Shown here: positions 20,773 through 33,089 of the stretch, piece after piece
Position numbering within the stretch: position 1 is the first letter of the stretch
How the letters are laid out: each line of letters begins with the position of its first letter
Source of the DNA: Pelobates cultripes
Taxonomy: Eukaryota; Chordata; Amphibia; Anura; Pelobatidae
Reading direction: 5' to 3'
Length of the DNA: 64,000 nucleotides
NCBI GenBank assembly: GCA_933207985.1
Contig: OW240917.1
Coordinates: 103,858,625-103,922,624 of the forward strand
Notes under the pieces: model-generated
Databases searched by the model: none
What the model was told of the DNA's origin: nothing
The model's input: only the letters and a program-made list of their open reading frames with translations
Made by a program: the position numbers and the translations under genes

Positions 20773-21368
20773 TTAAAGGATCACTATAGGGTCAGGGACA
20801 CAAACATGTATTCCTGACCCTGTAGTGTTAAACCCACCATCTAGCTCCCCTGGGCCCCTCATGCCTCCATAAATATAGTAAACATCTTACTGTATTCAAG
20901 CCTGAAGGAGTAACTCTGCATGGTGTTAGACTCAGAAAACAAGTAGTCTGCTGACATCATCAGAAGTGGTAGCCTGATCCAATCACAATGCTTCCCCATA
21001 GAATTGGCTGAGACTGACAAGGAGGCAGATCAAGGGCAGAGCCAGATTCAAACACAGCCCTGGCCAATCAGCATCTCCTCATAGAGATGAATTGAATCAA
21101 TGAATCTCTATAAGGAAAGTTCAGTGTCTGCATGCAGAGGGAGGAGATACTGAATGTTTGGATGCATTTTAGGCAGCCATGACCCAGGAATGATCTCTAA
21201 CAGCCATCTGAGGAGTGGCCAGTGAAGTTATCACTAGGCTGTAATGTAAGCACTGCATTTTCTCTGAAAAGACAGTATTTACAGCAAAAAGCCTCAAGGT
21301 AATGATTCTACTCACCAGACCAAATTCAATAAGCTGTAGTTGTTCTGGTGACTATAGTGTCCCTTTAA
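20773..21368 (-). mobile_element. T2-like MITE, long family, complete
   Basis: Reverse-oriented copy from TTAAAGGATCACTATAGGGT to GACTATAGTGTCCCTTTAA with TTAA at both ends. It is the same family as 18329, 19823, 29871 and 42158. It has the internal ACTGCATTTTCTCTGAAAAGACAGT region and no coding capacity. Confidence 0.8.
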
Positions 21369-21510
21369 CAAAGCTGAAACGATTTTCAGTAAAAAGAGAC
21401 CCTGCTTTAATATATATTAAACATTTTGTTGGTTGTTACATTTCTTTTTAGCTTGTTTTGTTTTGTTTATATTAGCAATAAAGTATTTTTCATCAAATTG
21501 TTAAGGACCA

Positions 21511-24415
21511 TACAGCTTAAACACCTGGGGTGGTTAAGCCATATTTTAACTTAAGTTTGTCCCAAATATATAAGGAGTTTAACATTAATGGACAGATTTT
21601 TTGTAAGGCCGGTCTTGAAACCTTATTTAACCACATATACAATGCTGGTGAGTCTGGATTCATCGAGTCAATCTCCATGTCTACCCAGCGGTGTTTCCCG
21701 TGAGGTGAGTGCCATCCAATTATTTGTGCCAGCTGGGCCGCATAGTAGTAAATGAGTAGATTAGGGAGACCTAATCCCCCTCTATCTCTAGGTCTATAAA
21801 AGTGATTTCTAGCTACTCTTCGATGACTATCCTGCCAAATAAATGTATAAACAGCTTTCTGAATGCTCTTTAGATCTTCCTTACACTCTCGCAGGGGTAG
21901 GGCTTGAAATAAAAATAATAGCCTGGATGGAATATTCATTTTTTAGGTTTCTTATCAAAGGTAAGTAATTATCTGTGTATAATGAATTATAATAGCATCC
22001 TATTTTAATACCCAAATAACCCAAAGAATTACCAAAAGATATATCAAATTTTAATTGTAAATTATCTTGTTCTTGCCTCAATAAATGGAAGGGCACCGCA
22101 CATGATTTATTGTAATGTACTCTATAGCTCGAAATAGCCCCAAATTGTTCTCTCAAATCGAACAAGATGGGGATAGATTCAGAAGGATTAACTATTGAAA
22201 TTAATGTATCGTCATCGTAAGCCACAGTTTTGTAGGTTACCCTACCGATCCGAATTCCCTGAATATCTCCACTTTCTCTAATGCAAATTAGAAAGGGTTC
22301 CAATATGAAAACAAACAGGATTGGGGAGAGAGGGCAGCCTTGGCGTGTGCCATTAAATATTTCAAAGGGGATCCCATCCGAACCAGAAAGCTGTATTAGG
22401 GCCTGAGGATTAGAAGATAGAGATCGAATTATGGCGATAATAGAATCAGTAAAACCCCAATATTGCAATAAATAAAATAGATATGGCCAGGTGGGTCTAT
22501 CAAATGCCTTCTCCGCATCTAGTGACAAGAGCATCAACGGCGGTCTCTCTGTTTCCATGTACCATGCAAGGTCTACGGCTCTATGAGTGTTCTCATATAG
22601 TTGCCTTCTGGGAACAAAACCAACCTGGTCTGGGTGAATCAGAGTGGAGAGGAGTGAGGATAGGCATAGGGTTAAAACCTTAGCTATTATTTATGTTTCC
22701 ACATTCATTAAGGATATGGGTCTATAATTCCCGACTGCTATGGGATCTTCATCCTTTTTCGGGCGAAGAACGATTTTAGCCATCGTGAGATCTGCTGGAA
22801 GACTTCCCGTTTGGCATATTTAATCAAAAACCTCCTGCAAATGTGGCAGAAGGAATTGTTGAAAGATTTTATAATAGCTGCCAATGAATCCATCCGGGCC
22901 TGGTGCTTTACCCCCTTTAATAGCTAAACTAGCAGCTTTAATCTGATCTATAGATATCCTTGTCTTTAAGGATTCTAAGGTTTCTTTAGGGATTGGGGGA
23001 AGGTTCAACGAGCCTAGAAATTCTCTCAATCATATCCCCCTCTCCAGATCCTCCCCATTCCCATCTGACAATTGATTATAAAGTGTGGGGAAGTATTCCC
23101 AAAAGGCACCTTAAATCTTATCAGCTGTTGAAACCAAAGATCCAGATGCATTTCTAATGGCTGATATTGTTTTTTGAGTGTATACGTGGCCTCAAGCATT
23201 TGTTCAATCCTGTTCGCTCTCATAAAAGTGTTTACGTGTCGATTTCAACTGCCATGCAGCTTCATCTAAAAGAAGTGTTTTATTTTTTAATCGGTTATTT
23301 TTAAAGTCCATGACTGTTTGTTCTGAAGGGACTGTTTTATGTTTAAATTCCCCCTTATGTATAATTTTCTGTAACTCAAATAAAGATTCAGATTTTATCT
23401 TTTTCCTATAAGAGACTATTTTAACCCCTTAAGGACACATGACATGTGTGACATGTCATGATTCCCTTTTATTCCAGAAGTTTGGTCCTTAAGGGGTTAA
23501 TCCATTTTCCTCTAATTACAGTTTTATGGGCTGCCCATAGAGTAATTTTAGTGATTCCGGGTGTGTTATTTTCTGAAAACTAATTTCAGAGGGCCTTTGT
23601 AATATCTGCACTAACTGAGAGGTCCCCCAAAAGGGAAGTATAAAGGCACCAGGAGTAAACGGATTTGGCTGATAATCCTTTTATAAAAACGGCAATATCG
23701 ACATGGTCTGACCAGTTGATATTATTGATTTGTGAGTTATAGAGATAAGATGTAAATTCTGGAGTTGACAAAAACATATCTATTCTGGAATATGTACCAT
23801 GTGGAGAGGAATAAAACGTGTAATCCGGAACATCAGGGCGGTGAACCCTCCATACGTCAATAAGTTTATGGGCAGAAATAAACTGAAAAAAACAATCTAT
23901 CCTGACCTTCCCGTCCCTGTATATGAACTACTCCAGGCCTAGAACTCCTATCTTTTGCTGGACATGAAACTGCATTGCAGTCACCGCCTATCAAAAGAAA
24001 ATCTGACCCGATAGGCTTAATAACTTGGCCAATTGTGTCCCAGAAACTGACATCCAGGATATTTGGGACATATAAATTGAGTAAGTGAAGCTTACAGAAA
24101 CCCATCATACCTGAAACTAATATATAGCGGCCTTCTCTATCCTGCAAGGTATTTAAGACTTTGAACTGGCAATGTTAATGGATCAAGATTGCCACTCCAT
24201 TATGCTTACAAATAGCATTCGAGCAATAAGCTCTATCATACATTTTATCCGTAGGTGATAAAACATGAGATCTATTTAAGTGAGTTTCTTGTAAAGAGGC
24301 AATATCAGCCTGCAATCTTCTCACTTCTTGAAACATCAAGTTTCTTTTCACAGGTGAATTAAGGCCTTTTACATTTAAAGAGACTATTTTTTTTAACCAT
24401 AATTATACATCAAGT
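21511..24415 (-). pseudogene. L1-clade LINE ORF2 (endonuclease and RT), decayed, 3'-truncated
   Basis: Read on the minus strand, the AP-type endonuclease begins near 24400 with SLNVKGLNSPVKRNLMF, then DIASLQETHLNRSHVLSP, then DREGRYILV, NLYVPN and LLIGGDCNAV (usually GDFNAV) near 23970. The RT domain follows: KGGKAPGPDGFIGSYYK (about 22900), LLSLDAEKAFDRPTWPYLF (motif A, about 22520), GTRQGCPLSPILF (motif B, about 22340) and VAYDDDTLISI (motif C, about 22210, with YDDD in place of YADD). The thumb includes RRVARNHFYRPRDRGGLGLPN near 21780. Frameshifts and stops are numerous, and an 80-bp MITE sits at 23421-23500. The 3' third of ORF2 and the tail are absent, which is unusual for a LINE that normally loses its 5' end. 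Upstream sequence 24416-25030 may include its leader. Confidence 0.85.
23421..23500. mobile_element. 80-bp piggyBac-like MITE, copy 2, inside the L1
   Basis: TTAACCCCTTAAGGAC...GTCCTTAAGGGGTTAA, 79 of 80 bases identical to 1095-1174. It interrupts the L1 endonuclease/RT linker region, so it is younger than the L1 insertion. The near identity of two copies 22 kb apart points to recent spread or strong constraint on a tiny hairpin element. Confidence 0.8.
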
Positions 24416-27318
24416 ATAAAAACCAGAGTAGACACACAAGTATAATATATTGATAAATTTGATAGTCCATAAGCATGATCCACACCACTGCAAAGAGCGT
24501 AAGAAAAAAAGAAGAAAACAAACAAACAAAAAAAACATATACATATAACCCCCCCTCCCATTAACCAAAGTATATACAAGATCTACATCCTGGACTCACC
24601 AAATGGCAGGCAAATTTTGAAGGACACAATCCTCCCAGGTCTAAGTCGGCCACTGGATAAAGTGTATCTGCTCCCATCTTAGCTAAAGCCTTGAATTAAA
24701 TACTCCTATCCACTGAAAAGAGATATAAAACTGGATACATAACTGGCCAGATAACTAAGTTTGCTCAACATGTCTATATCTTAAATCTGCTTAAACCTGC
24801 TTGAGACATTTTTATTTTTATTAGAAACTAGGTTTGTTATACATTTTATTAATAAATAAACTAGGCGAACATGTTAACATACCTATAAAAATATGCAAGT
24901 ATATATACCAGCCCATGCCATACATACATATGTACATATACTCGCATGTACACACATATGCACGCAAACACACATACATATACATATCCATGCATGTACC
25001 ATGACCAATATAAATCATACAAATCATAAATCACAATTCGCCACTGTTTCATGTTAACATCACATATTATCCTTATTCTTATTCCTAACCTAATCCTAAT
25101 CTATATGAAACAAAATCTGCGTCTAAATCAAGAAATTTCCTATTCAGAACACAAAATCCTATTCAAGACCCCCAGGGGAAAAAAAAAAAAGAAGAAAAGA
25201 AATTCAATTCCTACTAGGTTTCTTGTTTTTATTATAGCAGGAGTCTTGATATCAAAGGATGTATCAAGCTGATACACTTTGATACTTTGATTGTGGACAG
25301 GATTTTATTGATTTTTATTCATATTTTTTCTTTTATCTGTTTATTGTTACACGTATATATTTGGACCTGGACTGATATCTAACATCAACGGAACTATTTG
25401 GGATATTGTACTTATTGGACATTACACACGGTTTAGTGGACTGATCCCCTTTTCACTACTTTGGATTTTCATTCTCATTTATATACATAATTTTTATATA
25501 TCCACTCCTGGTCATTACAAGAGTTTTCACTAGTGTTTACTTATGTGTAAAATAAAATTGGCATGTTCCAAGATTTCTCTGTTAATCTGTTGAAAAAAAT
25601 GATTTGCCTACAAGCAGATACTAAATGTGTGAATAGAAATGTTGTACTTACCCCTTGTTTTTCTTCACACAGATTCCACAAATTTCTCTTCAATACTTCA
25701 GTGTTGTACATCGAATTTATTTTTGTTTAATAATGCAAAATGTCACATATTCACAAAATAATGATGAAAAAAATAATGATACTAAAATATAAGTGCCCTG
25801 GGCTTTCATGTGTTATAGGAGGCGGAAAGAATAAATAAAAAGCATAAACATGAATGCTATCTACATCAAAAGAATTTAAAATGCATGGATAGTCTTTGAA
25901 AATGTTTAGCTGTGATATAATTAGTACAATTCCTTAAAGTAAAAAGATAGCATGTGCCACTTTGATCTGAAATGGGTTTTTATCACATCTAAAATTTAAA
26001 GAGGTCACAAGAAGGGAAACATTTGTAGTTTGAATACTGTTCTTTATATTGTATTTTAATGTCTTTGCTGTATGCAGATTGCAAGTTATCACTTATATTT
26101 TTTTTTTTTACAAATTGTATATAGAATATATATGAAATAGCAAATATTTGTATTTATTTTTTTGTATTATATTAGCACTCATTTACAAATAGTTGTCTTT
26201 GTGGGTGCTGACGCAATGTCTCTTTTTGTCAAATTAATATGATTAGAAGGAATATGCATTCAAAGTTAAAAAGCTACTTAAATGCAACCAAAATATAACA
26301 ATTTAGCACTCATCCACACACAAATAAAGCAAATGATCTTCTGAAAATAAGGCATCCAGTTACAGTGTCTCACCAAAGAAAGACAAATGGAAACATCAGT
26401 TATTTTTCTATTATTCTAACTGTAACCTGCAAGATGGAAACACAAAGCTGGAAAACAGTCTATGGAATGATTTTAAGTGGGTACATAGGTAGAAAAAATA
26501 ATTAAAAAAGCTGAAAGTAGCAGAAGTAGTAATCAGCTTGTGGATTACACAGAAAATATGATTAAGAGGAAAGAAAAATGGCTAAGTGGTAGCAGTAAAA
26601 GTAGGAACCTACTTACACAAGTTTACAACTATTTTATTGTCCCACTAGTGGAAAATCTAGGGAGCGGTGCGAGAAAGATCTCTATTGGAGACCTAGAACA
26701 CAATACAAGAAACATTTCTGTCCATTATAGTGAGTTAAGAACATAATGTCATACCCAGGGCTGGAGTGACATTCTCCACAATGACCTGCTAAGAGCTGTA
26801 CCTTGGACATGCACAAAACAAATCTGCGTTTCACTCATTGAAAGAGTCAGCGAGGGAGAGAGAGATGGTGGGGATGTAAGAGACTGGGCATGTAAAAAGT
26901 GGAGAATACAAGGTGGTAGAGTAACAGGCATTAAAGTAGTTGGTAGAAAGGGGCAACAGAAAAGTGCATAGTGAGACAGTAAAAGAGAGATGATGAATAA
27001 AGAGAATAGAAGGACTGTCAGAAAAAAAAAGAGCCAAGAAAAAGAGCCTAAAAATTAGGTGATATCTATAAGAGGGCAGGACAATGGATGTTTGCACAGG
27101 GCAAGAAAATCATTACATTGGACCTCTTCAAAGTAAAAAAGAGACACAACACCCAGTGTAAGAAAAGAAAATCCTTCACTGGAGATGGTAAGGTTGCAGG
27201 GTATTAGGGCATAACCCAAGGGATATAATATAAAAAAGGAAGAGACTGAAATGTGATTGCAGAAAGGTCCTCCCAAATATCAGTCCCTATACCCTAAGAG
27301 AGCTGTTCATTAATCCAA
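24416..27318. other. Unassigned AT-rich interval
   Basis: No gene is supported. It contains A-rich tracts (24505-24540, 25175-25205), T-rich tracts (26099-26110) and a purine-rich stretch (26840-27080). A 68-codon frame at 26540-26746 matches no family I recognise and has no neighbouring support. Confidence 0.5.
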
Positions 27319-27431
27319 GGCAGCCAATTGCCAGTATAGAACATAAATGAAATATATGGAAAAATAATACATTTTAAATTTAAAAATTTTCCATATATTT
27401 CATTTATGTTCTATACTGGCAATTGGCTGCC
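27319..27431. repeat. Perfect 45-bp inverted repeat
   Basis: GGCAGCCAATTGCCAGTATA... at 27319-27363 is repeated exactly in inverse at 27387-27431, separated by 23 bp of AT-rich DNA. No target duplication is evident and no protein is encoded. It would form a strong hairpin or cruciform. Confidence 0.9.
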
Positions 27432-27844
27432 TCTTCAAAGTATTTGACCTCCATGATGGTAAGGTATAAAAGTCAACTAAGTAGGAAAGATCAGTTTCTC
27501 ATATGGAGCTTACTTTTACTTCCCTGGGTGCTGTTTATTTATTTATTTTTACAAACAAGGCTATTCACTAACATCTAAATTTGTATGAATAATTTCCAAA
27601 TGGTAAAACTGAGGCAAATTCAACCAGATTTATTTCATTTTGTTACTAGATTTTTACTTTACTCTAATGAACTACCTGCAAGAAGGCCTTTTAATTTTTC
27701 TTGGCTCTACCCGCCCACCCTGGTTCCTATATAGCATGCTCTTCCAGCTGTTTGGAACCATAGCCAATCACCTCCTCATTCCCTTCACATGCTATCAGCT
27801 GCTGCAGTTATACTATTAACGCTCTCTGAAATCACATACAAATC

Positions 27845-28012
27845 CCTCTGCTACCTCTTGTCTCATCTCCCCAGTTTAACCTTTAGATTGTAAGCTCACG
27901 GGCAGGGTCCTCTACCTGTTGTATCAGTCTGTTATTATTGTGTTTGTCTTTTTCCCAATTGTACAGCGCTGCGGAATTTGTTGGCACTTTATAAATGCCA
28001 GTAATAATAATA
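27845..28012 (+). mobile_element. L2/CR1-superfamily LINE or SINE 3' end
   Basis: The blocks GTAAGCTCACGGGCAGGGTC, CAATTGTACAGCGCTGCGGA and TTGGCACTTTATAAATGCC end in (TAA)n at about 28002-28012. This is the typical LINE 3' tail in its least mutated form in the window; only the tail is present, so a SINE using the same tail is possible. The preceding 27432-27844 and the following 28013-28814 show no gene. Confidence 0.65.
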
Positions 28013-28822
28013 ATAAAAAAAAAAAAAATAATAATAAAAATAGCCATAATCTATGTGTGTGGGAGAAAAAAAAATAAAAATGAATTCAAAGCATAATTCT
28101 CATTTTAGGCCAAAAAAATAAAATTGGAAAACTAAGGTCAGCAATCTTTTCAGTTTTCCATTAGTTATTTTGACCTAGAATTTGAAATTCACTTTAAATT
28201 TCAGACAATGCCTAAGCTAGTGAATGACTCTGTAGGTGTGCATAAACTATTTTGCTGCAGTTTCTTTATGTTAAACGCGTAACATGACCAGTTCCTTTTT
28301 CGGTTTTGTTCAAGGACATTGCAGCAAATGCTTCTCTGTTTTTCCAATGTGAATTGATTTCATACAGATCGTCAATAAGGATAGATGACACGGTTCTACT
28401 TAAGTGTAAATCTAGTTATAACACCAGCAATAACACATACAGATTAACATTATATTAACCTGACCTTTGTGGTATATAATATGCAAATTTATTCCAGAAT
28501 TTCAATTAATAATCATTCTAGATTGTGTGTGCATCCCAAATGACCAGAAATGCCGCACCAAATTATTACATCAAAACATAATTAAATCATAATATGACAT
28601 TTGCTAAATTGCTTTCTTCTCATAAAATTAGAACCTAGAAGAATGAAGAACCAGTAAAAAAAGAGTACAAAGCAGGAACTATAACTTTGCCTCGGAAATA
28701 AATATGTTCATATGCAGTGAAGTCCAATGTCATAATTTATTGCTGTTTAGCAGCATGGTAGTTTGCAGTCTGCAATCTTTTCATGATCAGAATTTAATGT
28801 GCAATTGCTAAAGAGTGATAAA

Positions 28823-29012
28823 TAGTGATGTCGCGAACCGTTCAAGCTGCCTTCAACATGGATGCTGTCCAGGAAGTAGGAGGGTCTGGGAGGGAGGGTC
28901 TGCCGGAGATTGGCAGGGATGTGTCAGCTGACCAGAGTTCGCCACGAACGGTTCATGGCGAACTGCGGCGAACCGTTCACGGCAAGTTCGCGAACGGTTC
29001 GCGACATCACTA
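28823..29012. mobile_element. hAT MITE with 8-bp target duplication
   Basis: The ends TAGTGATGTCGCGAACCGTTC and GAACGGTTCGCGACATCACTA are inverted. GTGATAAA occurs exactly on both sides (28815-28822 and 29013-29020). The interior repeats CGAACGGTTC/GCGAACCGTTC. It is 190 bp, non-coding and well preserved. Confidence 0.88.
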
Positions 29013-29870
29013 GTGATAAATAGTTGCTAGGTATGTAAAGACAATGCTTATTTGGAACAATGGTTATTTGCAGTGTTTGTAAAACAATTCTAATTAATGT
29101 AATGCTCTGTTAATTTGAAACAAATCCATATTATGCAAAATTGTTAATTAATGAGAGTGAAATAAATATCATATCTGATTAAATTATGTATTGTTTACTA
29201 GTACAATACTGTAGAATACAATAACATGTTTCCATAATATGTCATATAAAATAGTTTATCCTAAAATACTCCCATTACTGTGATGAAAAATGCTTGATTT
29301 CTTCATATATTTCATATAAACCGTAAACATATATGCCATAAGCATAACCAGGTTCTAGTTATTGAACCATTATCATCTACTGCCATCTAATGGTAACCTT
29401 TTTTAGTACATCATTATAGTTTAGCTTTTTTTTCCAGTTCACTGTTTAAATTGCAGCAAATAGCTCACAATTTAGTGACACTTACTGTAACAACATAATG
29501 TTACTTTAAAGCAGTCAAACATCATTATGTTTTACTCCCATAAAAAGCTATGTGAGAGGTAAGTGACCATCCAATTTAATGGTCACCATTATACTTACAC
29601 TTATTGAAAACAGCTTACTCAAAGTTAAAATGTTACTTCTGCAGAGTAAATGTTACTTACTTGAGCCTTCACCTATACAAATGCTATTTCAGGATTTACT
29701 GGGATGAATAGAGCAGCATGAGTAAGCCATTGGGCATGCATGTACGCTTGTTCATAAAAAGGAAAAATACATATTCATATTAGACACGTGCACATGAACT
29801 GTGCATACAGCACTGCAAGAAGTATCCCATTTACATACTTTGCCTGGCTTTGTATGGCAAAGTATATAAG

Positions 29871-30451
29871 TTAAAGGGACACTATAGTCACCAGAACAAC
29901 TAAATCTTATTGTATTTGTTCTTGTGAGGATAATCAGCCCCTTCAGGTTTTTTGCAGTAAACACTGTCTTTTCAGAGAAAATGCAGTGTTTACATTACAG
30001 CCTAGTGATAACTTCACTGGCCACTCCTCAGATGGCTACTAGAGGTGCTTCCTGGGGCAGTGCTGCACAGTGTGCAGTACTGCCATTCAGTGCCTCCACC
30101 CTCTGCATGCAGACACTGAACTTTCCTCATAGAAATGCATTGATTTAATGGATTTCTATGAGGAGATGCTGATTGGCCAGGGCAGTGTTTGACATGTGCT
30201 GGCTCTGCCCCTGATCTGCCTCCTTGACAGTCTCAGCCAATCCTATGGGGAAGCATTGTGATTGGCTCACAGAATCACTTCTGATGATGTTGGGCATGCA
30301 GGCAGGTTGAGGGCAGTTGCAGACTTGAATACAAGTAAGATTTGACTATATTTAAGGAAGCAAGGGGGAGCAGAGGGTGTGAGATGGTGGTTTTAACACT
30401 TTAGGGTCAGGAATACATGTTTGTGTTCCTCACCCTATAGTGCGTATTTAA
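29871..30451 (+). mobile_element. T2-like MITE, long family, complete
   Basis: It runs from TTAAAGGGACACTATAGTCA to CACCCTATAGTGCGTATTTAA with TTAA at both ends, and holds GTCTTTTCAGAGAAAATGCA and CATAGAAATGCATTGATTTAATGGATTTCTATG (an inner hairpin). It is non-coding. Before it, 29021-29870 shows nothing assignable. Confidence 0.8.
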
Positions 30452-32535
30452 ACTAAAAGAAAAAAATAAAACCTTTAACACAGCCTATAGATAACATTTA
30501 TTTAGCTATTTGGCTATGGTGTAATGTGTCGTGGCAGTTTCTTTAATCCAAAAACAAGCTGCCTTAAATTATTAGCAAAGATGTCCTAAACATCCACCTA
30601 CACTCTGCAAGTGCTATCTCACTAGTTATACTTAATCTTTTAGTTGCACAGGACTAGACTTTAAACCAAACACATTTAAATACATAAATAGATTTAACTC
30701 CCAAATAGCCCGAGGCAACCTTAAATGAATCTCTATAAAAACATGATTGAACCGGTTTATCCATCTATCCCATAGATCCATGTATGAGGTGAATAGCCCT
30801 AATTTCTTCATTAGCCTCAAAACCTTTAATACTAATTAATCTAGCAGGATTCAAAATTTCTACTTCCACCAGCCACTGGCAAGTGAAAATTCAGCTTAAT
30901 TCCTTGTTAGGGAAGCATTATATATCAAATATTTAATTTGGTGATTGTAACTTTGCAGGCACGTGTTCCCATTTAACAGTGTTTGTATTAGTTTTTTTGA
31001 GTTTGTTTAAAGAGTTATTCTAAGAACCATGACCACTACATTGATTTTCATAGTCGTCAACTGTCCCAATTTTGGAGCTGTGTCCCGCCAACACAGCGAT
31101 CTGTTCCGCTTTTTCCTGCATTAAATTTATTATATAATAAAACACAGCTTGCATTGAAGCACAATGTGTGCTGGGAGGATGCAGGAGATTACAATCAGTC
31201 TGAATTGATGATGTGCCTGTCCTTATCAGTCAATGTGTGTGGAAAAGACTGGAGAGGGGAGACAGAGTTCACTGAGGTATACTGAACTCTGCTTTACCTT
31301 ATGGCAGACTTCAGAACCAGAACAGAATATGATATATGTAACTATGCTATAATGCAGTTATATTAAATACTGATATTGGTCAGTGTTTATCACAATGTCT
31401 GAATATTAATTACTTCAAGCTTAGTTCCTTGAAAGTATGGAAGATTTGAACTCATGATGGGATTAAGTGTTCACCATATTTCCAGGACACATCATTTTTC
31501 ATACTGGTGAGCAACTCATGAAAAGTGCTGCCATGTTGTAGGTAGTGTTCAGATGCTGCAGTCTTTCTATTTTATTAAATAATTGATTTTCTACATGCAT
31601 CATTTGAACTGTTTGTACTGTCTGTTCATATGTGTATATTATGTATCTAAACTATGGTGGATACGGCAATGTTAGATGGGAAAGGCAGAGAGCACTTTCA
31701 TACCAGAGGTATAAATGGAGACATATGACAGCAGGTGTTATTCCTCCAAATTGTCCCTATTTAGAAGGGAGAGTCCTTCATTTCTAGGAGCTCCATATTG
31801 TTGGTGTGTCTGAGTGTATAACAGAACTCCACAGCAATAATACTCACAGTAACGAGTCCTGTGTAAATAAAATACATTCTTGTTACAAATTACATTTTAT
31901 TCACATTAGTATGTCACCTAAAATTTCTCCAAATAGCCTTACCCCTGAACACACCCCCAATCAAACCCCTTAAATTAAATTCTTTTTTTTCTCTGTATGA
32001 ACTGTTGGATGGTATGAATTTTAAGTGGTCATGGTGCTTGGAGTCTGTATGCACAGTGTTTCGCCATGAAATGCTGCACATACAAAGTTTAACACTTTTT
32101 GTTGCCAGAGCTACAACTCCACCTCTCGCGGCATCATTGGGGTATTATTAACTGACTCTTGTCCCAAGCTGGCTAAGTGCCTAGGACATCTGTCATCAGT
32201 ACGCACAGCATCCTGGCATTAGATGTCCCATACCCTCCCATCATTCTGTCCTCCCTTGAATCCTAACCCCTGCATGTCTATGAACAAGGATTAGGCTACA
32301 GGGAGACCATGGCTTCAGCACTGGAATGCAGCTAAGTTATTGCCTTATGTTTATTTTTGTTAAGTTTGGGGCAGGATAGGAAGAGTTACTCTAACCATAT
32401 CAGTGCTTTTAATTGGAGAAAAGCTTTAATGATTACTATTTGCTGTTTGTTATACTTATTCCGATATTGTCTGATTCAAGATGTTAAGTGGTTTTTTACA
32501 ATATGTAATACACTTCATAGCTATTGATCATTTAA
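30452..32535. other. Mostly unassigned interval with split MITE remnants
   Basis: TTAAAGAGTTATTCTAAGAAC with CCATGACCACT at 31017-31045 and AAGTGGTCATGGTGCTTGG at 32022-32040 look like the two halves of one T2-like MITE, now about 1 kb apart. The sequence between shows no gene. A 62-codon minus-strand frame at 30632-30820 (with LFTSYMDLWDRWINRFNHVF) might be a LINE relic, but I cannot place it. Confidence 0.35.
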
Positions 32536-33089
32536 TTAAAGGAACACTATAGTCACCTAAATTACTTTAGCTAAATAAACCAGTTTTAGAGTATAGATCA
32601 TTCCCCTGCAATTTCACTGCTCAATTCACTGTCATTTAGGAGTTAAATCACTTTGTTTCTGTTTATACAGCCCTAGCCACACCTCCCCTGGCTATAAATG
32701 ACAGAGCCTGCATGAAAAAAAAACTGGTTTCACTTTCAAGCAGATGTAATTTAACGTAAATAATTGTATCTCAATCTCTAAATTGAACTTTAATCACATA
32801 CAGGAGGCTCTTGCAGGGTCTAGCAAGCTATTAACATAGCATGGGATAAGAAAATCTTAATTAAACAGAACTTGCAATAAAGAAAGCCTAAATAAGGCTC
32901 TCTTTACAGGAGGTGTTTATGGAAGGCTGTGCAAGTCACATGCAGGAAGGTGTGACTAGGGTTCATAAACAAAGTGATTTAACTCCTAAATGGCAGAGGA
33001 TTGAGCATTATGGCTGCAGGGGCATGTTCTATACACCAAAACTGCTTCATTAAGCTAAAGTTGTTCAGGTGACTATAGTGTCCCTTTAA
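32536..33089. mobile_element. T2-like MITE, symmetrical family, complete
   Basis: TTAAAGGAACACTATAGTCA opens and GACTATAGTGTCCCTTTAA closes, with long inverted arms of about 120 bp including TCACTTTGTTTCTG/CAAACAAAGTGATTTAACTCC relatives. TTAA flanks both sides. It is the reference copy in this window for the family at 551 and 20533. Non-coding. Confidence 0.85.

Noticed and set aside
26540..26746. ORF of 68 codons beginning MDYTENMIKRKEKW
   Set aside because: No family recognised, no supporting signals, and isolated in AT-rich DNA; not enough to call a gene.
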